Source of the DNA: CAYNWT01 sp964485095
Lineage (GTDB): Bacteria > Planctomycetota > Planctomycetia > Planctomycetales > Planctomycetaceae
Assembly: GCA_964485095.1 (NCBI GenBank)
Contig: CAZAIB010000021.1
Location: 1 to 64,000 of the forward strand
Length of the DNA: 64,000 bases
Direction of reading: 5' to 3'
Positions 7,795 to 16,654 of the stretch are shown here, one piece after another. Numbering within the stretch: the first letter of the stretch is position 1; the number at the start of each line of letters is the position of its first letter. Under the pieces are notes generated by a model that saw only the letters and a list, made by a program, of their open reading frames with translations, had not been told where the DNA came from and did not search any database. A program made the position numbers and the translations under genes.

Positions 7795-9420
7795 ATGAAT
7801 CCTTCGGACCGAAATGTTAACAGCGTCAGGCGACGTACTCAGGGATTCCTGCTCTTGTTGCTCGCCACGATGAACCTGGCCCAGGCTCACGCTCAAGAGG
7901 ACAAGCCGTACGGGATGGATCGGGTTTCGAAGGTGCTCAAGCAAATGGTTCGTTTCGAGCTCGACGAGTACGGCCGCCTACAGCTTCGCAAGGACCATTG
8001 GCGAGTTGCCGCCAAACGATTCTCGGTCGAAGCCCTCCGGAAAGCCCGAACCGCGGAGTATCGAAAGCAGAACCCCAAAGCGACAGAGCTCGCTATTGGT
8101 TACTGGTCCAAACCGCGATTCAGTGACCTCAGTGAAAGCGACAATCTCAGTAAAAGGCTTAATTTTCAAACAATGACGGAAGCCGTCGAGCTGTGGAAAA
8201 TGTTTCGCTATGTCGCCATCGCCAATGAGTCGCATTCTCCAAGCTGGACCAGGCGACCAGGTGGTTGGTCGGCCATGTTTTCAGCGGACGCAAGTCGAAA
8301 GGCAATGACCTTCGGTGGCGACTGCGAGATCATTGGCGATCGTGTGGAGCTACGACTTAGAGAACGCCTTCCTGGAGGTTTCCTGAAGCGAAGGATCTGG
8401 ATGGACACTCGCAGAGAGTCGGTATTTCTCCTGTTGGTAGATAACGCTGGGCACTTCTTCCAGATCCTGCAGGCGAAGAAGATGGTTCATATTAGCGGCA
8501 CCACAGCTGATGGAATCGTGAGCGCTCAGGGCTCATCGTTCGTTGAACTCGCGAAGCAACATCCAGATGTACTTGAGGCTCTACGCGGCACATATGACAA
8601 GTTCCACCTTGGAAGACTGCCCGTCCGGGAAGCTGCGACTGCAACACCAAAACCGTATGCCCAATCAACGGTCAAGCCAGTTGTGTTCCCTGATGGGGCG
8701 CTCACAACTGAACAGACCGTGGAATTCATGAACCGTCTCTCGCCAGTGATGCTGGTCAAAGATCGATTGCGCTTTAACAGGGCAGCGAAGCTAAATCAGC
8801 TTGAACACACCGGGCAGGTTCTCGACGACTGGAGAGAGGCGATTGAAGCGAAAGGTGATAGATGGGACCTCTATGCTCCCGAGGTCCGCGTACACGTTTC
8901 TGGTGTTAAAGACTGGTTGCGAATTAGTGCTGACGCCCGTCATACGGCCGGCTCAGTGCTCTTTAACTCGTTTGCGTATCCTGACCACATCGACTTTTGG
9001 ATTGCAAATGCGAGACCCGTTGGACGCTTGCGCGAATCGGGGTTGTATATCATGCAAACAGCATCCGGGCTGGTCATCATGAATCTCGTAGGCAAAGACG
9101 AAGTGCTTAGCATCAGCGGGACAAACTATCTGTCGCTTCTTTCCAAACACGAAACTCTATTGCGTACTCGTTTCACGCCCGTCCTCGAGAAATTTGGCTT
9201 TACAGGCTGGAACCCGCTGGATGCCAAAACAGTCGCAGCAGTAGTGACGAAATTAGGCGAGGACCGAGACGATACAGTCAGGGCCGCGCCCACAGATAGC
9301 AGCAGCCGCGAAGTGGACGCGTTGATTGCGAACAGACAATATCTAAACCTGATTCTCGATCGCGTTGACACATCGGTACGGAATCACATCGTCAAGCAGA
9401 TCTCATCGCTGGATAACTAA
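7795..9420 (+). CDS. Secreted protein of unknown family, tandem copy 1
   Basis: 541 aa, not recognised. ATG 7795 is preceded by GGAAGGA. Residues 1-35 are a signal peptide (FLLLLLATMNLAQAHAQ), so the protein is exported. It seems to contain two copies of a domain of about 110 residues. One is near residues 200-270 (VFLLLVDNAGHFFQILQ then HISGTT) and the other near 410-450 (LYIMQTASGLVIMNLV then SISGTN). Each copy has a hydrophobic beta pair, a glycine turn and an ISGT motif. The neighbour at 9585 is a paralogue sharing its upstream sequence. There are no cysteines or obvious catalytic motifs, so no function is assigned. Confidence 0.85.
   Translation: MNPSDRNVNSVRRRTQGFLLLLLATMNLAQAHAQEDKPYGMDRVSKVLKQMVRFELDEYGRLQLRKDHWRVAAKRFSVEALRKARTAEYRKQNPKATELAIGYWSKPRFSDLSESDNLSKRLNFQTMTEAVELWKMFRYVAIANESHSPSWTRRPGGWSAMFSADASRKAMTFGGDCEIIGDRVELRLRERLPGGFLKRRIWMDTRRESVFLLLVDNAGHFFQILQAKKMVHISGTTADGIVSAQGSSFVELAKQHPDVLEALRGTYDKFHLGRLPVREAATATPKPYAQSTVKPVVFPDGALTTEQTVEFMNRLSPVMLVKDRLRFNRAAKLNQLEHTGQVLDDWREAIEAKGDRWDLYAPEVRVHVSGVKDWLRISADARHTAGSVLFNSFAYPDHIDFWIANARPVGRLRESGLYIMQTASGLVIMNLVGKDEVLSISGTNYLSLLSKHETLLRTRFTPVLEKFGFTGWNPLDAKTVAAVVTKLGEDRDDTVRAAPTDSSSREVDALIANRQYLNLILDRVDTSVRNHIVKQISSLDN
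9059..9334 (+). repeat. 276-bp segment identical to 10858-11133
   Basis: Compared base by base at an offset of 1799, positions 9059-9334 equal 10858-11133 with no difference; mismatches bound it at 9058 and 9335. The two genes differ much more elsewhere, especially around residues 85-200, so this block was probably homogenised by recent gene conversion or unequal exchange. The second copy lies within the CDS at 9585-11219. Confidence 0.85.
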
Positions 9421-9443
9421 TCGGGGTCAGACATCATGCCTAG

Positions 9444-9584
9444 AATCCTTCGAAGTTGACAGGTATTGGAACACCAAACCACACTATCGGTGTTAGGAAT
9501 GTCGTTGCCAGTCGTGCCCACAGTAAGCAGTTATGCTTCGACGCTGACCCAAGCCAGATCGTTCTAGCTGGAAGGACACCGTAG
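9444..9584 (+). promoter_or_regulatory. Conserved upstream region of the second duplicated gene
   Basis: This matches the region before copy 1 in two blocks, about 9444-9497 and 9533-9584. TTGACA recurs at 9456-9461. The inverted pair is perfect here: AACACC and GGTGTT flank a 13-base loop. In copy 1 one pair becomes a G-T wobble. GGAAGGA again precedes the ATG. Conservation through the duplication suggests that both genes keep their own promoter and leader. Confidence 0.45.
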
Positions 9585-11219
9585 ATGAATCCTCCGGATC
9601 GAAATGTTAACAGCGTCAAGCGAGCTACCTGGACATTCCTGGTACTGGTTCTCGCAACGACCAACCTGGCCCCGGCTCACGGTCAAGAGGACAAGCCGTC
9701 CGGGATGGATCGGGTTTCGAAGGTGCTCGAGCAAATGGTTCGTTTCGAGCTCGACGAGTACGGCCGCCTACAGCTTCGCAAGGACCATTGGCGAGTTGCT
9801 GCCAAACGATTCCCCATCGAACCCCTCCGGGAAGCGCGAATCGCGGAGTATCGAAAGCAGCACCCCACTGCGAGCGAGTACACTATTAAGGACTGGGCCA
9901 AGTCGCGGTTCAGTGACCCCAGTGACAGCGGCAACCTCAGCAAAATGATTAATTTTCAAACAATGACGGAAGCCGTCGGGTTGTGGAAAATGTTTCATTA
10001 CATCGCTGTCGTGAATGAATCGCAGCCTCCAAGCTGGACCGGTCCTGGCGGACGTCGTAGCTGGAGCGCCAAGTTTTACGAACCGCCAACGCAAAAGACG
10101 TGGCCCTTCAGTGGCGACTGCCAGATCCACGGCGATCGTGTGGAGCTACAGCTTAGAGAACGTATTCCCCGTGTTGGCCTGAAGCGGAGAATCTGGCTGG
10201 ACACTCGCAGAGAGTCAGTATTTCTGCTTCTCGTAGATGACGATGGGCACTTCTTCCAGATCCTACAGGCGAAGAAGATGGTTCATATTAGCGGCACCAC
10301 TGCTGACGGAATCGTGAGCGCTCAGGGCTCATCGTTCGTTGAACTCGCGAAGCAGCATCCAGATGTACTTGAGGCTCTACGCAAGACATATGACAAGTTC
10401 CACCTCGGAAGGCTGCCTATCCGGGAAGCTGCGACTGCAACACCAAAACCGTATGCCCAATCAAAGATCAAGCGAGTTGCGTTCCCTGATGGAGCGCTCA
10501 CAACTGAGCAGACCGTGGGATTCATGAACCGCCTCCTGCCGATGATGCTGCTCAAGGATCGATTGCGGTCGAATAAACCAGCGGGGAACACGAATTCTGA
10601 CCAGTTTGAACACGCCAAACAGGTCCTCGATGACTGGAGACAAGCGATTGGAGCGAAGGGTGATGGATGGAATCTCGAGACTCCCGATTTCGGCCTCTAC
10701 GTTTCTGGTACTACTGCACCCACGTTACGAGTCAGTTACAGGGTTCGTAGTGCCGGTTCAGTACGCTTTGTCTCATACGCCGATCAGACCGACTTCTGGA
10801 TTGCAAATGCGGCATACGATGGACACCTGCGTGAATCGGGGTTGTATATCATGCAAGCAGCATCCGGGCTGGTCATCATGAATCTCGTAGGCAAAGACGA
10901 AGTGCTTAGCATCAGCGGGACAAACTATCTGTCGCTTCTTTCCAAACACGAAACTCTATTGCGTACTCGTTTCACGCCCGTCCTCGAGAAATTTGGCTTT
11001 ACAGGCTGGAACCCGCTGGATGCCAAAACAGTCGCAGCAGTAGTGACGAAATTAGGCGAGGACCGAGACGATACAGTCAGGGCCGCGCCCACAGATAGCA
11101 GCAGCCGCGAAGTGGACGCGTTGATTGCGAACAAACAATATCTAAACCTGCTTCTCGATCGCGTTGACACATCGGCACGGAAACACATCGCAAATCAGAT
11201 TTCTAAACTGGAAAACTGA
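9585..11219 (+). CDS. Secreted protein of unknown family, tandem copy 2
   Basis: 544 aa, a paralogue of the protein encoded at 7795-9420, with the same signal peptide pattern (cleavage near AHGQ), the same two-domain layout and both ISGT motifs. The mature N-terminus (residues about 37-75) and the C-terminal 130 residues are nearly identical to copy 1, while the middle regions have diverged. Near residue 330 this copy has a small insertion (PAGNTNSDQFEH compared with AAKLNQLEH). Function is unknown. The high identity at both ends with a divergent middle points to gene conversion rather than uniform drift. Confidence 0.85.
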   Translation: MNPPDRNVNSVKRATWTFLVLVLATTNLAPAHGQEDKPSGMDRVSKVLEQMVRFELDEYGRLQLRKDHWRVAAKRFPIEPLREARIAEYRKQHPTASEYTIKDWAKSRFSDPSDSGNLSKMINFQTMTEAVGLWKMFHYIAVVNESQPPSWTGPGGRRSWSAKFYEPPTQKTWPFSGDCQIHGDRVELQLRERIPRVGLKRRIWLDTRRESVFLLLVDDDGHFFQILQAKKMVHISGTTADGIVSAQGSSFVELAKQHPDVLEALRKTYDKFHLGRLPIREAATATPKPYAQSKIKRVAFPDGALTTEQTVGFMNRLLPMMLLKDRLRSNKPAGNTNSDQFEHAKQVLDDWRQAIGAKGDGWNLETPDFGLYVSGTTAPTLRVSYRVRSAGSVRFVSYADQTDFWIANAAYDGHLRESGLYIMQAASGLVIMNLVGKDEVLSISGTNYLSLLSKHETLLRTRFTPVLEKFGFTGWNPLDAKTVAAVVTKLGEDRDDTVRAAPTDSSSREVDALIANKQYLNLLLDRVDTSARKHIANQISKLEN

Positions 11220-11589
11220 TTGGAGAGCGTCGGGTAGCATGGGTTCTTGAACTATTTGTGAAGCGGCTGGAAGTCGATCGCTCAGAAGTCGGCAGTCTGC
11301 TGAACCAACGCCTTCCGGGTTCGTCCCGCACCCGAATGTTCAGGCTCTTGACTTGAATGGTTGCACCACCGGCGACCAAGCCCCTTCATTGGACAAGCCC
11401 TCTGCGGTGCTCATCACGGCGAAACGTGATGGCTGTCTTCGCTTCGCGGCATTGCATGTCGTCGGCCCGGTCGCTGCAGAACTCGGCTCGCGGGCTAACA
11501 GTCGGCTTCGTCGCCCGTTATTCTATCCATTGTCTGAGTTTTCGACCGCCGTTGTCCGCGTCAGACAACGTGTCACTGAGGAGCACCGC
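11220..11589. other. 370-bp intergenic region with one hairpin
   Basis: I find no convincing gene here. The frame of the following gene stays open upstream to about 11353, but that part has no ribosome binding site and reads as low-quality coding. A perfect hairpin CATCACG-GCGAAA-CGTGATG lies at 11412-11431. A weaker CGGGC/GCCCG pair occurs around 11491-11518. No T-run follows either, so neither is a typical terminator. Confidence 0.4.
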
Positions 11590-11997
11590 ATGAATCAGAT
11601 TTGCCCGAAGTGTCGGAAAACCGGTTTCTCGAGTAGCATCGACGATCTCTGTGCCGATGTGCATTGGCGATGCGAAGAATGCTCCTATGCAGCTGAAGAG
11701 AACCAGTCCATGGCAGCTCCATGCGGCCGCTGCGGTGAGCAATCATGTGTGCTGGGGGACGCGGACTCAACTTTTCGCCACTGCTTTTACTGCCACAAGA
11801 CGAATCGCTTGTTTGGGCCATCACTGATGGATCGCCTTGGTTGGTACGTCCGTGCCGGTAGCGAGAAGTTCGGGCCGTTTAGCCGGATAGAGCTGCGGTC
11901 AAAGATTCAGGACGGTGAGATCGAAGCTACAGATTTGGTCTATGACCCCTGGGGTGAGGCGGTAGAAGCGTCTGAGGTTGTGAAGCTTCGAGGCTGA
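11590..11997 (+). CDS. Zinc-ribbon protein with C-terminal GYF_2 domain
   Basis: 135 aa from ATG 11590. GAGGAG at 11578-11583, six bases upstream, fixes this start over the longer open frame. Two cysteine clusters occupy the first 75 residues: CPKC with CEEC, then CGRC with HCFYC, consistent with two zinc ribbons. Residues about 83-135 (WYVRAGSEKFGPFSRIELR, then VYDPWGEAVEASEV) fit GYF_2, a small protein-interaction domain common in planctomycete and other bacterial proteins. There is no membrane segment, so it is probably cytoplasmic. Partners are unknown. Confidence 0.75.
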   Translation: MNQICPKCRKTGFSSSIDDLCADVHWRCEECSYAAEENQSMAAPCGRCGEQSCVLGDADSTFRHCFYCHKTNRLFGPSLMDRLGWYVRAGSEKFGPFSRIELRSKIQDGEIEATDLVYDPWGEAVEASEVVKLRG

Positions 11998-12084
11998 CGC
12001 GCCGATGTGATGCGGGAACGCGGAATGATCGGCACTTCTGTTCTGCAGTTCGGTTGGTACCAATCGATTCCGGCTGATTGCGGG

Positions 12085-13149
12085 TCAGTTTGCAACCTCG
12101 AAGACCTGATCCAATAGCTGTTGTCCCTGCCCTCGGTACTTCATGCGAACCAAACGAAACTGAACCTTACCGACCAGTTTCCGGGGTTCGGCAAAGCAAG
12201 CTTCCAGTCGGGCTAACTCCGCTGACGACATGCCCTGCCCATCAATTTCTCTTCCGCCAAAGCGCGAGAGAATCAGAACCTCATAGTCGTCACCGGATGT
12301 CAGTTCCAGTTTGAACTCTCCGTCTTCGCCAGCGATGGCCAGGCTCCCACCACCGGCGATGAGTCGGTTCTGCGCTAGCGATGTCAGCTGCTTTGAGTCC
12401 CCCGTACGAAAACCATCAGCGGCCCATTTCTCATCCGGACTGAACCCGACGGGCCACGCGATGATTCGAGCTCCCCGGTCAGCCAAGCATTCGGACTCCG
12501 ATTTCCGATAGGTAATACGACCAGTCAGTCCGTCAATCTCCAACATCGCCGCCGGCGGATCAGGTTCCGAGCGCACATCAACGTTCGCATCTGCCGCCGG
12601 CGCCTCGGCCATTCCTGATCGGCCCAGAAACCAACCACCGGCAAACAAAGCGACCCCGCCGGCAATGGCCGCCACCAGCAAACCGATGGGCAGTCCACCG
12701 CGTCGAGGTTCCTCAACAGGCGGTGCGGGAACCGCCGATGCCGCGAGCTTCTTAAGGACAACTTCGGAATCAACCGACGTGTTCGCACTGGGATCGGCTT
12801 TCGATTTCGCATCGCCCGGCGCCTCGACAACTCCGGACGGTCGCAGAGGTTCAATTGCAATTGGTTTGGCTGATTCAACAGGTGCGACGACTGCTGCTGA
12901 TTCTGGTTCCGTGACCCGCTGCTTTTGCGTCTCCGCTTTGCCAAGATCGGCCAACTGATCCAGTGCGTTCAGGAGCGAACTATCACCCCTATCCAATTCC
13001 GGGCGGCTTGGAATCGGTTCTCGACTTCCGTCCAGATTCGGAACACGGGTCGCTCGACCGCAAGTCGGACAATCAACAACCTGCCCAGCCAGAGCGCGCG
13101 AGATACCCAGAAACTGGCGGCATTTTTGGCATCGAAACTTAATCGGCAT
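12085..13149 (-). CDS. Zinc-ribbon protein with one membrane helix
   Basis: 354 aa if started at ATG 13149, where the conserved opening MPIKFRCQKCRQFLG begins; the frame is open upstream to 13245 but that part is not conserved-looking. Residues 1-40 form a CxxC...CPTC zinc ribbon of the type that opens many planctomycete proteins. A charged, proline/alanine-rich linker follows. One transmembrane helix (LPIGLLVAAIAGGVALFAGGW) lies at about 170-190, and the C-terminal half has no match I recognise. The topology suggests a cytoplasmic ribbon and an outer C-terminal domain, or the reverse. Compare the similar architectures at 55547 and 51028. Confidence 0.75.
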   Translation of the reverse strand: MPIKFRCQKCRQFLGISRALAGQVVDCPTCGRATRVPNLDGSREPIPSRPELDRGDSSLLNALDQLADLGKAETQKQRVTEPESAAVVAPVESAKPIAIEPLRPSGVVEAPGDAKSKADPSANTSVDSEVVLKKLAASAVPAPPVEEPRRGGLPIGLLVAAIAGGVALFAGGWFLGRSGMAEAPAADANVDVRSEPDPPAAMLEIDGLTGRITYRKSESECLADRGARIIAWPVGFSPDEKWAADGFRTGDSKQLTSLAQNRLIAGGGSLAIAGEDGEFKLELTSGDDYEVLILSRFGGREIDGQGMSSAELARLEACFAEPRKLVGKVQFRLVRMKYRGQGQQLLDQVFEVAN

Positions 13150-13337
13150 CCAGAACACTCTTGGCGACGCACGAAGGCGGAAACGGCACGTGTTACACCG
13201 ATCCTGGTAGTGAAACGCATTCGCGTAACGCTGCTCCAACTGCAAATCTCACTCCAGCATACAAATTAGTCAATACAATGCTGCAGTACAGTCGGCTAAA
13301 CTAATCACATTAGTCGCAGGTTCTCACGACCGTAACC

Positions 13338-14531
13338 ATGTCCAGTAGCTTCGAAAACAACAAAGGCAGCCGGCGCCGATTCCTGGAATCCAGCGCCGGA
13401 ATGGCAGCCGGGATGATAAGCCTGGGCTCCGGGCAGGCTTCCGCGGCTGCAAATTCGAACCTCCAGGTTGCTGTCGTCGGAGTGCGGTCGCGAGGCCGAC
13501 AATTGATCAAGCGTTTCGCGAAACTGGATGGAGTTCACATTCAAGCGATCTGCGACATCGACTTAGCCCAGGCGAATCGAGCAGCTGGCGAACTACGCGA
13601 CCTGCAGCGCACCCATTGCAGGGTTGAACGCGACTATCGAAACGTCTTGGCAGCCGGCGACATTGATGCAGTCGTCATCGCCACGCCAGATCACTGGCAC
13701 GCGCCGATGTGCATCGACGCACTCAACGCCGGCAAGCATGTGTTTGTCGAAACACCGATGTCACACACTGCCACGGAAACCGCCGCGATACTTGACGCGG
13801 CCAGGAACTCTGATCGCGTTGTGTTCTGCGGCATGCAGCAGCGTTCAATGCCGCACATGCAGTCCGCCATCGAAAACGTTCGCTCGGGAAGAATCGGTTC
13901 CGTCCGTCTGGCCCGTGCGTGGACCAGTCATCGGCGCAAGTCAATTGGCCTGGCACCGGATGGACCGGCTCCTGTTGATGTCGATTACAGAACCTGGCTG
14001 GGCCCTGCCCCGTCGCGTGAGTTCAACCCGAACCGCTTCCATTATTCATGGCGCTGGTTTTGGGACTACGGCGGCGGTGAATTAACCAACTGGGGCATCC
14101 ACATGATCGACATCGCGCGGTTGGGGCTGGGGGTTGGCCAACCGAACCGGGTGACAGCCAGCGGTGGCAAGTACCATTTCAACGATGACCAGGAAACACC
14201 CGACACGCTGACCGTCAACTACGACTTCGCAGACAGCACTCTTATTTGGGAACACCGTGAGTGGTGCACTCGACAAATTGAAGGCCGCAGTGCGGGCGTG
14301 GCGTTCTACGGCGAAAATGGAACGCTGATTGTGGACCGCAGTGGCTGGAAGATCTACGACTCAGGCGAAGCGGTTCCCGCGACAGAGACAAGCCGCGGTG
14401 ATACCGTTGCCGAAGACTTCGTTGCCGCCATCAGAACCGGAGACACGCGGCGAGATCAACTTCAATCCGCAGCGATCTCGACGGACCTGTGCCACATGGG
14501 TAACTCAGCGTATCGGCAGTCTGCGAGCTAG
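13338..14531 (+). CDS. Gfo/Idh/MocA-family protein with Tat signal
   Basis: 397 aa. A twin-arginine signal (SRRRFLESSAGMAAG) precedes a Rossmann domain starting LQVAVVGVRSRGRQL at about residue 48, with VVIATPDHWHAP at about 113-124. The C-terminal half is the usual alpha/beta domain (GGGELTNWGIHMIDIARLG). These proteins are abundant in planctomycetes and are thought to act on sugars in the periplasm. The motif that normally reads E-K-P, with the lysine that takes part in catalysis, is VETPMSH here (threonine instead of lysine). That raises doubt about classical dehydrogenase activity. It stands alone between unrelated genes. Confidence 0.9.
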   Translation: MSSSFENNKGSRRRFLESSAGMAAGMISLGSGQASAAANSNLQVAVVGVRSRGRQLIKRFAKLDGVHIQAICDIDLAQANRAAGELRDLQRTHCRVERDYRNVLAAGDIDAVVIATPDHWHAPMCIDALNAGKHVFVETPMSHTATETAAILDAARNSDRVVFCGMQQRSMPHMQSAIENVRSGRIGSVRLARAWTSHRRKSIGLAPDGPAPVDVDYRTWLGPAPSREFNPNRFHYSWRWFWDYGGGELTNWGIHMIDIARLGLGVGQPNRVTASGGKYHFNDDQETPDTLTVNYDFADSTLIWEHREWCTRQIEGRSAGVAFYGENGTLIVDRSGWKIYDSGEAVPATETSRGDTVAEDFVAAIRTGDTRRDQLQSAAISTDLCHMGNSAYRQSAS

Positions 14532-14568
14532 CGACGCCACCTCTTAAACCGGACGTTGGGTTCCGACG

Positions 14569-14617
14569 GGTTCCTGCTACAGTACCTTCCGTTTTAGCGG
14601 TTGCGATGACAGGAACC
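14569..14617. promoter_or_regulatory. 8-bp inverted repeat before the flavoprotein gene
   Basis: GGTTCCTG (14569-14576) and CAGGAACC (14610-14617) are perfect reverse complements 33 bases apart, in the 127-bp leader between 14532 and 14658. They could be paired operator half-sites or a leader stem. The spacing gives no further support to either. Confidence 0.3.
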
Positions 14618-14658
14618 TGCGTCAGGCGAGGCCTGGCCTTCGGAGTGACAGACGGTAA

Positions 14659-16278
14659 ATGAGCTACGATTGCATAATTGTCGGCGGTGGACACAACGGG
14701 TTGGTGTGTTCGGCATACCTGGCCAAAGCCGGTTGGAAGGTTCTGGTGCTGGAACGTCGCCCCATGGTCGGTGGCTGCAGCGTTACGGAAGAACTCTGGC
14801 CCGGCTTCAAAGTTTCGACCGCGTCATACGTTGTTAGCCTGCTGATGCCGGAAATCGAGCGCGACCTGGAACTCAAGAAGCACGGCTACAAGGTTCTGGC
14901 CAGAAACCCATCATCGTTCACGCCGTTTGAAGACGGTCGCTACCTCATGTTGGGCCCCGACCAGGCCGCCAACAAAAGTGAGATAGCCAAGTTCAGTCAG
15001 AAAGATGCTGAGGCATACCCAAAGTACGAGCGTTTGCTGGAACGCGTGGCCGAGTGCATTGAACCGATCCTCAGTCAGACTCCACCGAACCTCCTGCCAT
15101 TGCCGGCCGAATGGCGCAAGACATCGCTGTTTCAAAAACTGGGCGACATGAAGAAGGCGCAGAGCCTCTACACAGCGTTCAAGAAGCTCGGTTCTGACAT
15201 GCCCGAAGCCATCGAACTGCTAACCGGCAACGCGATGACGATTCTGGATCGCTGGTTCGAATCGGATCAACTTAAGGCCACCCTGGGCACCGACGCGATC
15301 ATCGGCAACTTCCAATCCATGTCCGCTGCCGGCACTTCTTATGTCTTGCTGCACCACGTCATGGGTTCCGCCGGCGGCGCGCGAGGCGTGTGGGGTTACG
15401 TTGAAGGCGGCATGGGTGCGTTGTCGAACGCGATGGCTAGCGCGGCGAAAGCGGCGGGGGTCGAAATTCGAACCGATGCCGAAGTGGCAAGTATCGACGC
15501 AACCGGTTCCGGTATCACGGGAGTCACGCTCGCCAGCGGCGAGACGTTTACAGCGAAACGGGTGGCTTCGTGTGTCGATCCGCATCTGACGTTCGAAAAA
15601 ATGCTGGACTCGAAGCTGCTACCAGAAGACTTCCGAGCAGCCGTTAGCCGGATTGACTACTCCAGCGCAACGATGAAAATCAACCTCGGCGTTAGTGAGC
15701 TACCAAACTTCACCTGCCTACCAGGCAACGACGAAGTCATGCCTCAGCACCGCGGAACAATCCACATCGGCGCGACAGTCGATTATCTGGAACGCGCCTA
15801 CGACGACGCCAAGTATGGCGAACCATCGAAACGACCAATCGTGGAAATGACCATTCCAACGTCGGTCGACCGTACCATCTCGCCCGACGGTCAGCACATC
15901 CTTTCGCTGTTCGTCCAGTACGCTCCGTACAAACTGGCCAACGGCAACTGGGACGACATCAAGGAAGAAGTCGCCGACCGCTGCATCGCCGAGATCGCTC
16001 GATACGCCCCAAATGTGCCCGACTCGATTCTGCACAGACAGGTTCTCTCGCCCGTCGATATCGAACGTGTCTACGGCCTGACCGGCGGGAACATTTTCCA
16101 GGGAGCCATGCCGCTGCATCAGACGTTCGCAATGCGTCCGGTTGCCGGATGGGCGGACTATCGGACACCTGTCGACGGCTTGTACCTATGCGGCGCCGCG
16201 GCGCATCCGGGTGGTGGAGTGATGGGCGCATGCGGAAAGAACGCAGCAGGTGAGATGCTTAAGGACGGTAAAGCTTAA
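14659..16278 (+). CDS. FAD-dependent oxidoreductase, PYROXD2/phytoene-desaturase-like
   Basis: 539 aa. The N-terminus YDCIIVGGGHNGLVCSAYLA is a dinucleotide-binding GxGxxG motif followed by LVLERRPMVGG, typical of the phytoene desaturase/PYROXD2 group of NAD(P)/FAD oxidoreductases. The C-terminal FAD signature GLYLCGAAAHPGGGVMG is also present at about residue 513. The length matches the family. There is no signal peptide, so it is cytoplasmic. No carotenoid genes are nearby, so the PYROXD2-like subgroup (substrate unknown) is more likely than a carotenoid desaturase. Confidence 0.9.
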   Translation: MSYDCIIVGGGHNGLVCSAYLAKAGWKVLVLERRPMVGGCSVTEELWPGFKVSTASYVVSLLMPEIERDLELKKHGYKVLARNPSSFTPFEDGRYLMLGPDQAANKSEIAKFSQKDAEAYPKYERLLERVAECIEPILSQTPPNLLPLPAEWRKTSLFQKLGDMKKAQSLYTAFKKLGSDMPEAIELLTGNAMTILDRWFESDQLKATLGTDAIIGNFQSMSAAGTSYVLLHHVMGSAGGARGVWGYVEGGMGALSNAMASAAKAAGVEIRTDAEVASIDATGSGITGVTLASGETFTAKRVASCVDPHLTFEKMLDSKLLPEDFRAAVSRIDYSSATMKINLGVSELPNFTCLPGNDEVMPQHRGTIHIGATVDYLERAYDDAKYGEPSKRPIVEMTIPTSVDRTISPDGQHILSLFVQYAPYKLANGNWDDIKEEVADRCIAEIARYAPNVPDSILHRQVLSPVDIERVYGLTGGNIFQGAMPLHQTFAMRPVAGWADYRTPVDGLYLCGAAAHPGGGVMGACGKNAAGEMLKDGKA

Positions 16279-16300
16279 ATCCCGAGCAGAGGGCGGTCGC

Positions 16301-16630
16301 ATGCGAGTCGTAATCAAGCTTTACAATCGACAGACGCTACGTACCTGGATTGATTACCGTTGCCTCTTCCAAATCGTCGAAGAGACGTTTGGGAATGAAT
16401 GGAGCGAAGTTTGCTTCACGGACATGTCTGATGAAGAGAAAAGGATTGCGACCGGAAAGACCACCAACGGACTCGTCGACATTCTGGCGCCATTCTTCAT
16501 CACAACTGTCGATGCCGATGGCGTGGTGACCAAGCGACCCGATTTAGACGTACGACTAACCACCGAAGGCCATAACCTGCTGAACCTGCGGCCCGTTTGG
16601 AAAGACGGCTACCGCATCGGCAAAGAATAG
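16301..16630 (+). CDS. Small protein of unknown function
   Basis: 109 aa from ATG 16301, 22 bases after the preceding stop. A purine-rich stretch (GAGCAGAGGG) lies just upstream, so I prefer this start to an in-frame one at 16250 that would overlap the flavoprotein gene. It is a soluble, mixed alpha/beta-looking protein (MRVVIKLYNRQTLRTWIDY, then ITTVDADGVV) with no signal peptide, membrane helix or cysteine pair. It is probably cotranscribed with the flavoprotein. I do not recognise the family. Confidence 0.65.
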   Translation: MRVVIKLYNRQTLRTWIDYRCLFQIVEETFGNEWSEVCFTDMSDEEKRIATGKTTNGLVDILAPFFITTVDADGVVTKRPDLDVRLTTEGHNLLNLRPVWKDGYRIGKE

Positions 16631-16654
16631 TGACAGCGCGGGTGGCTCAGGCGG

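Noticed and set aside
11412..11518. Possible integron attC-like or cassette remnant
   Set aside because: A hairpin and a GCTAAC/GTTA-like pair are present, but the R'/R'' core sites do not match and no integrase is nearby.
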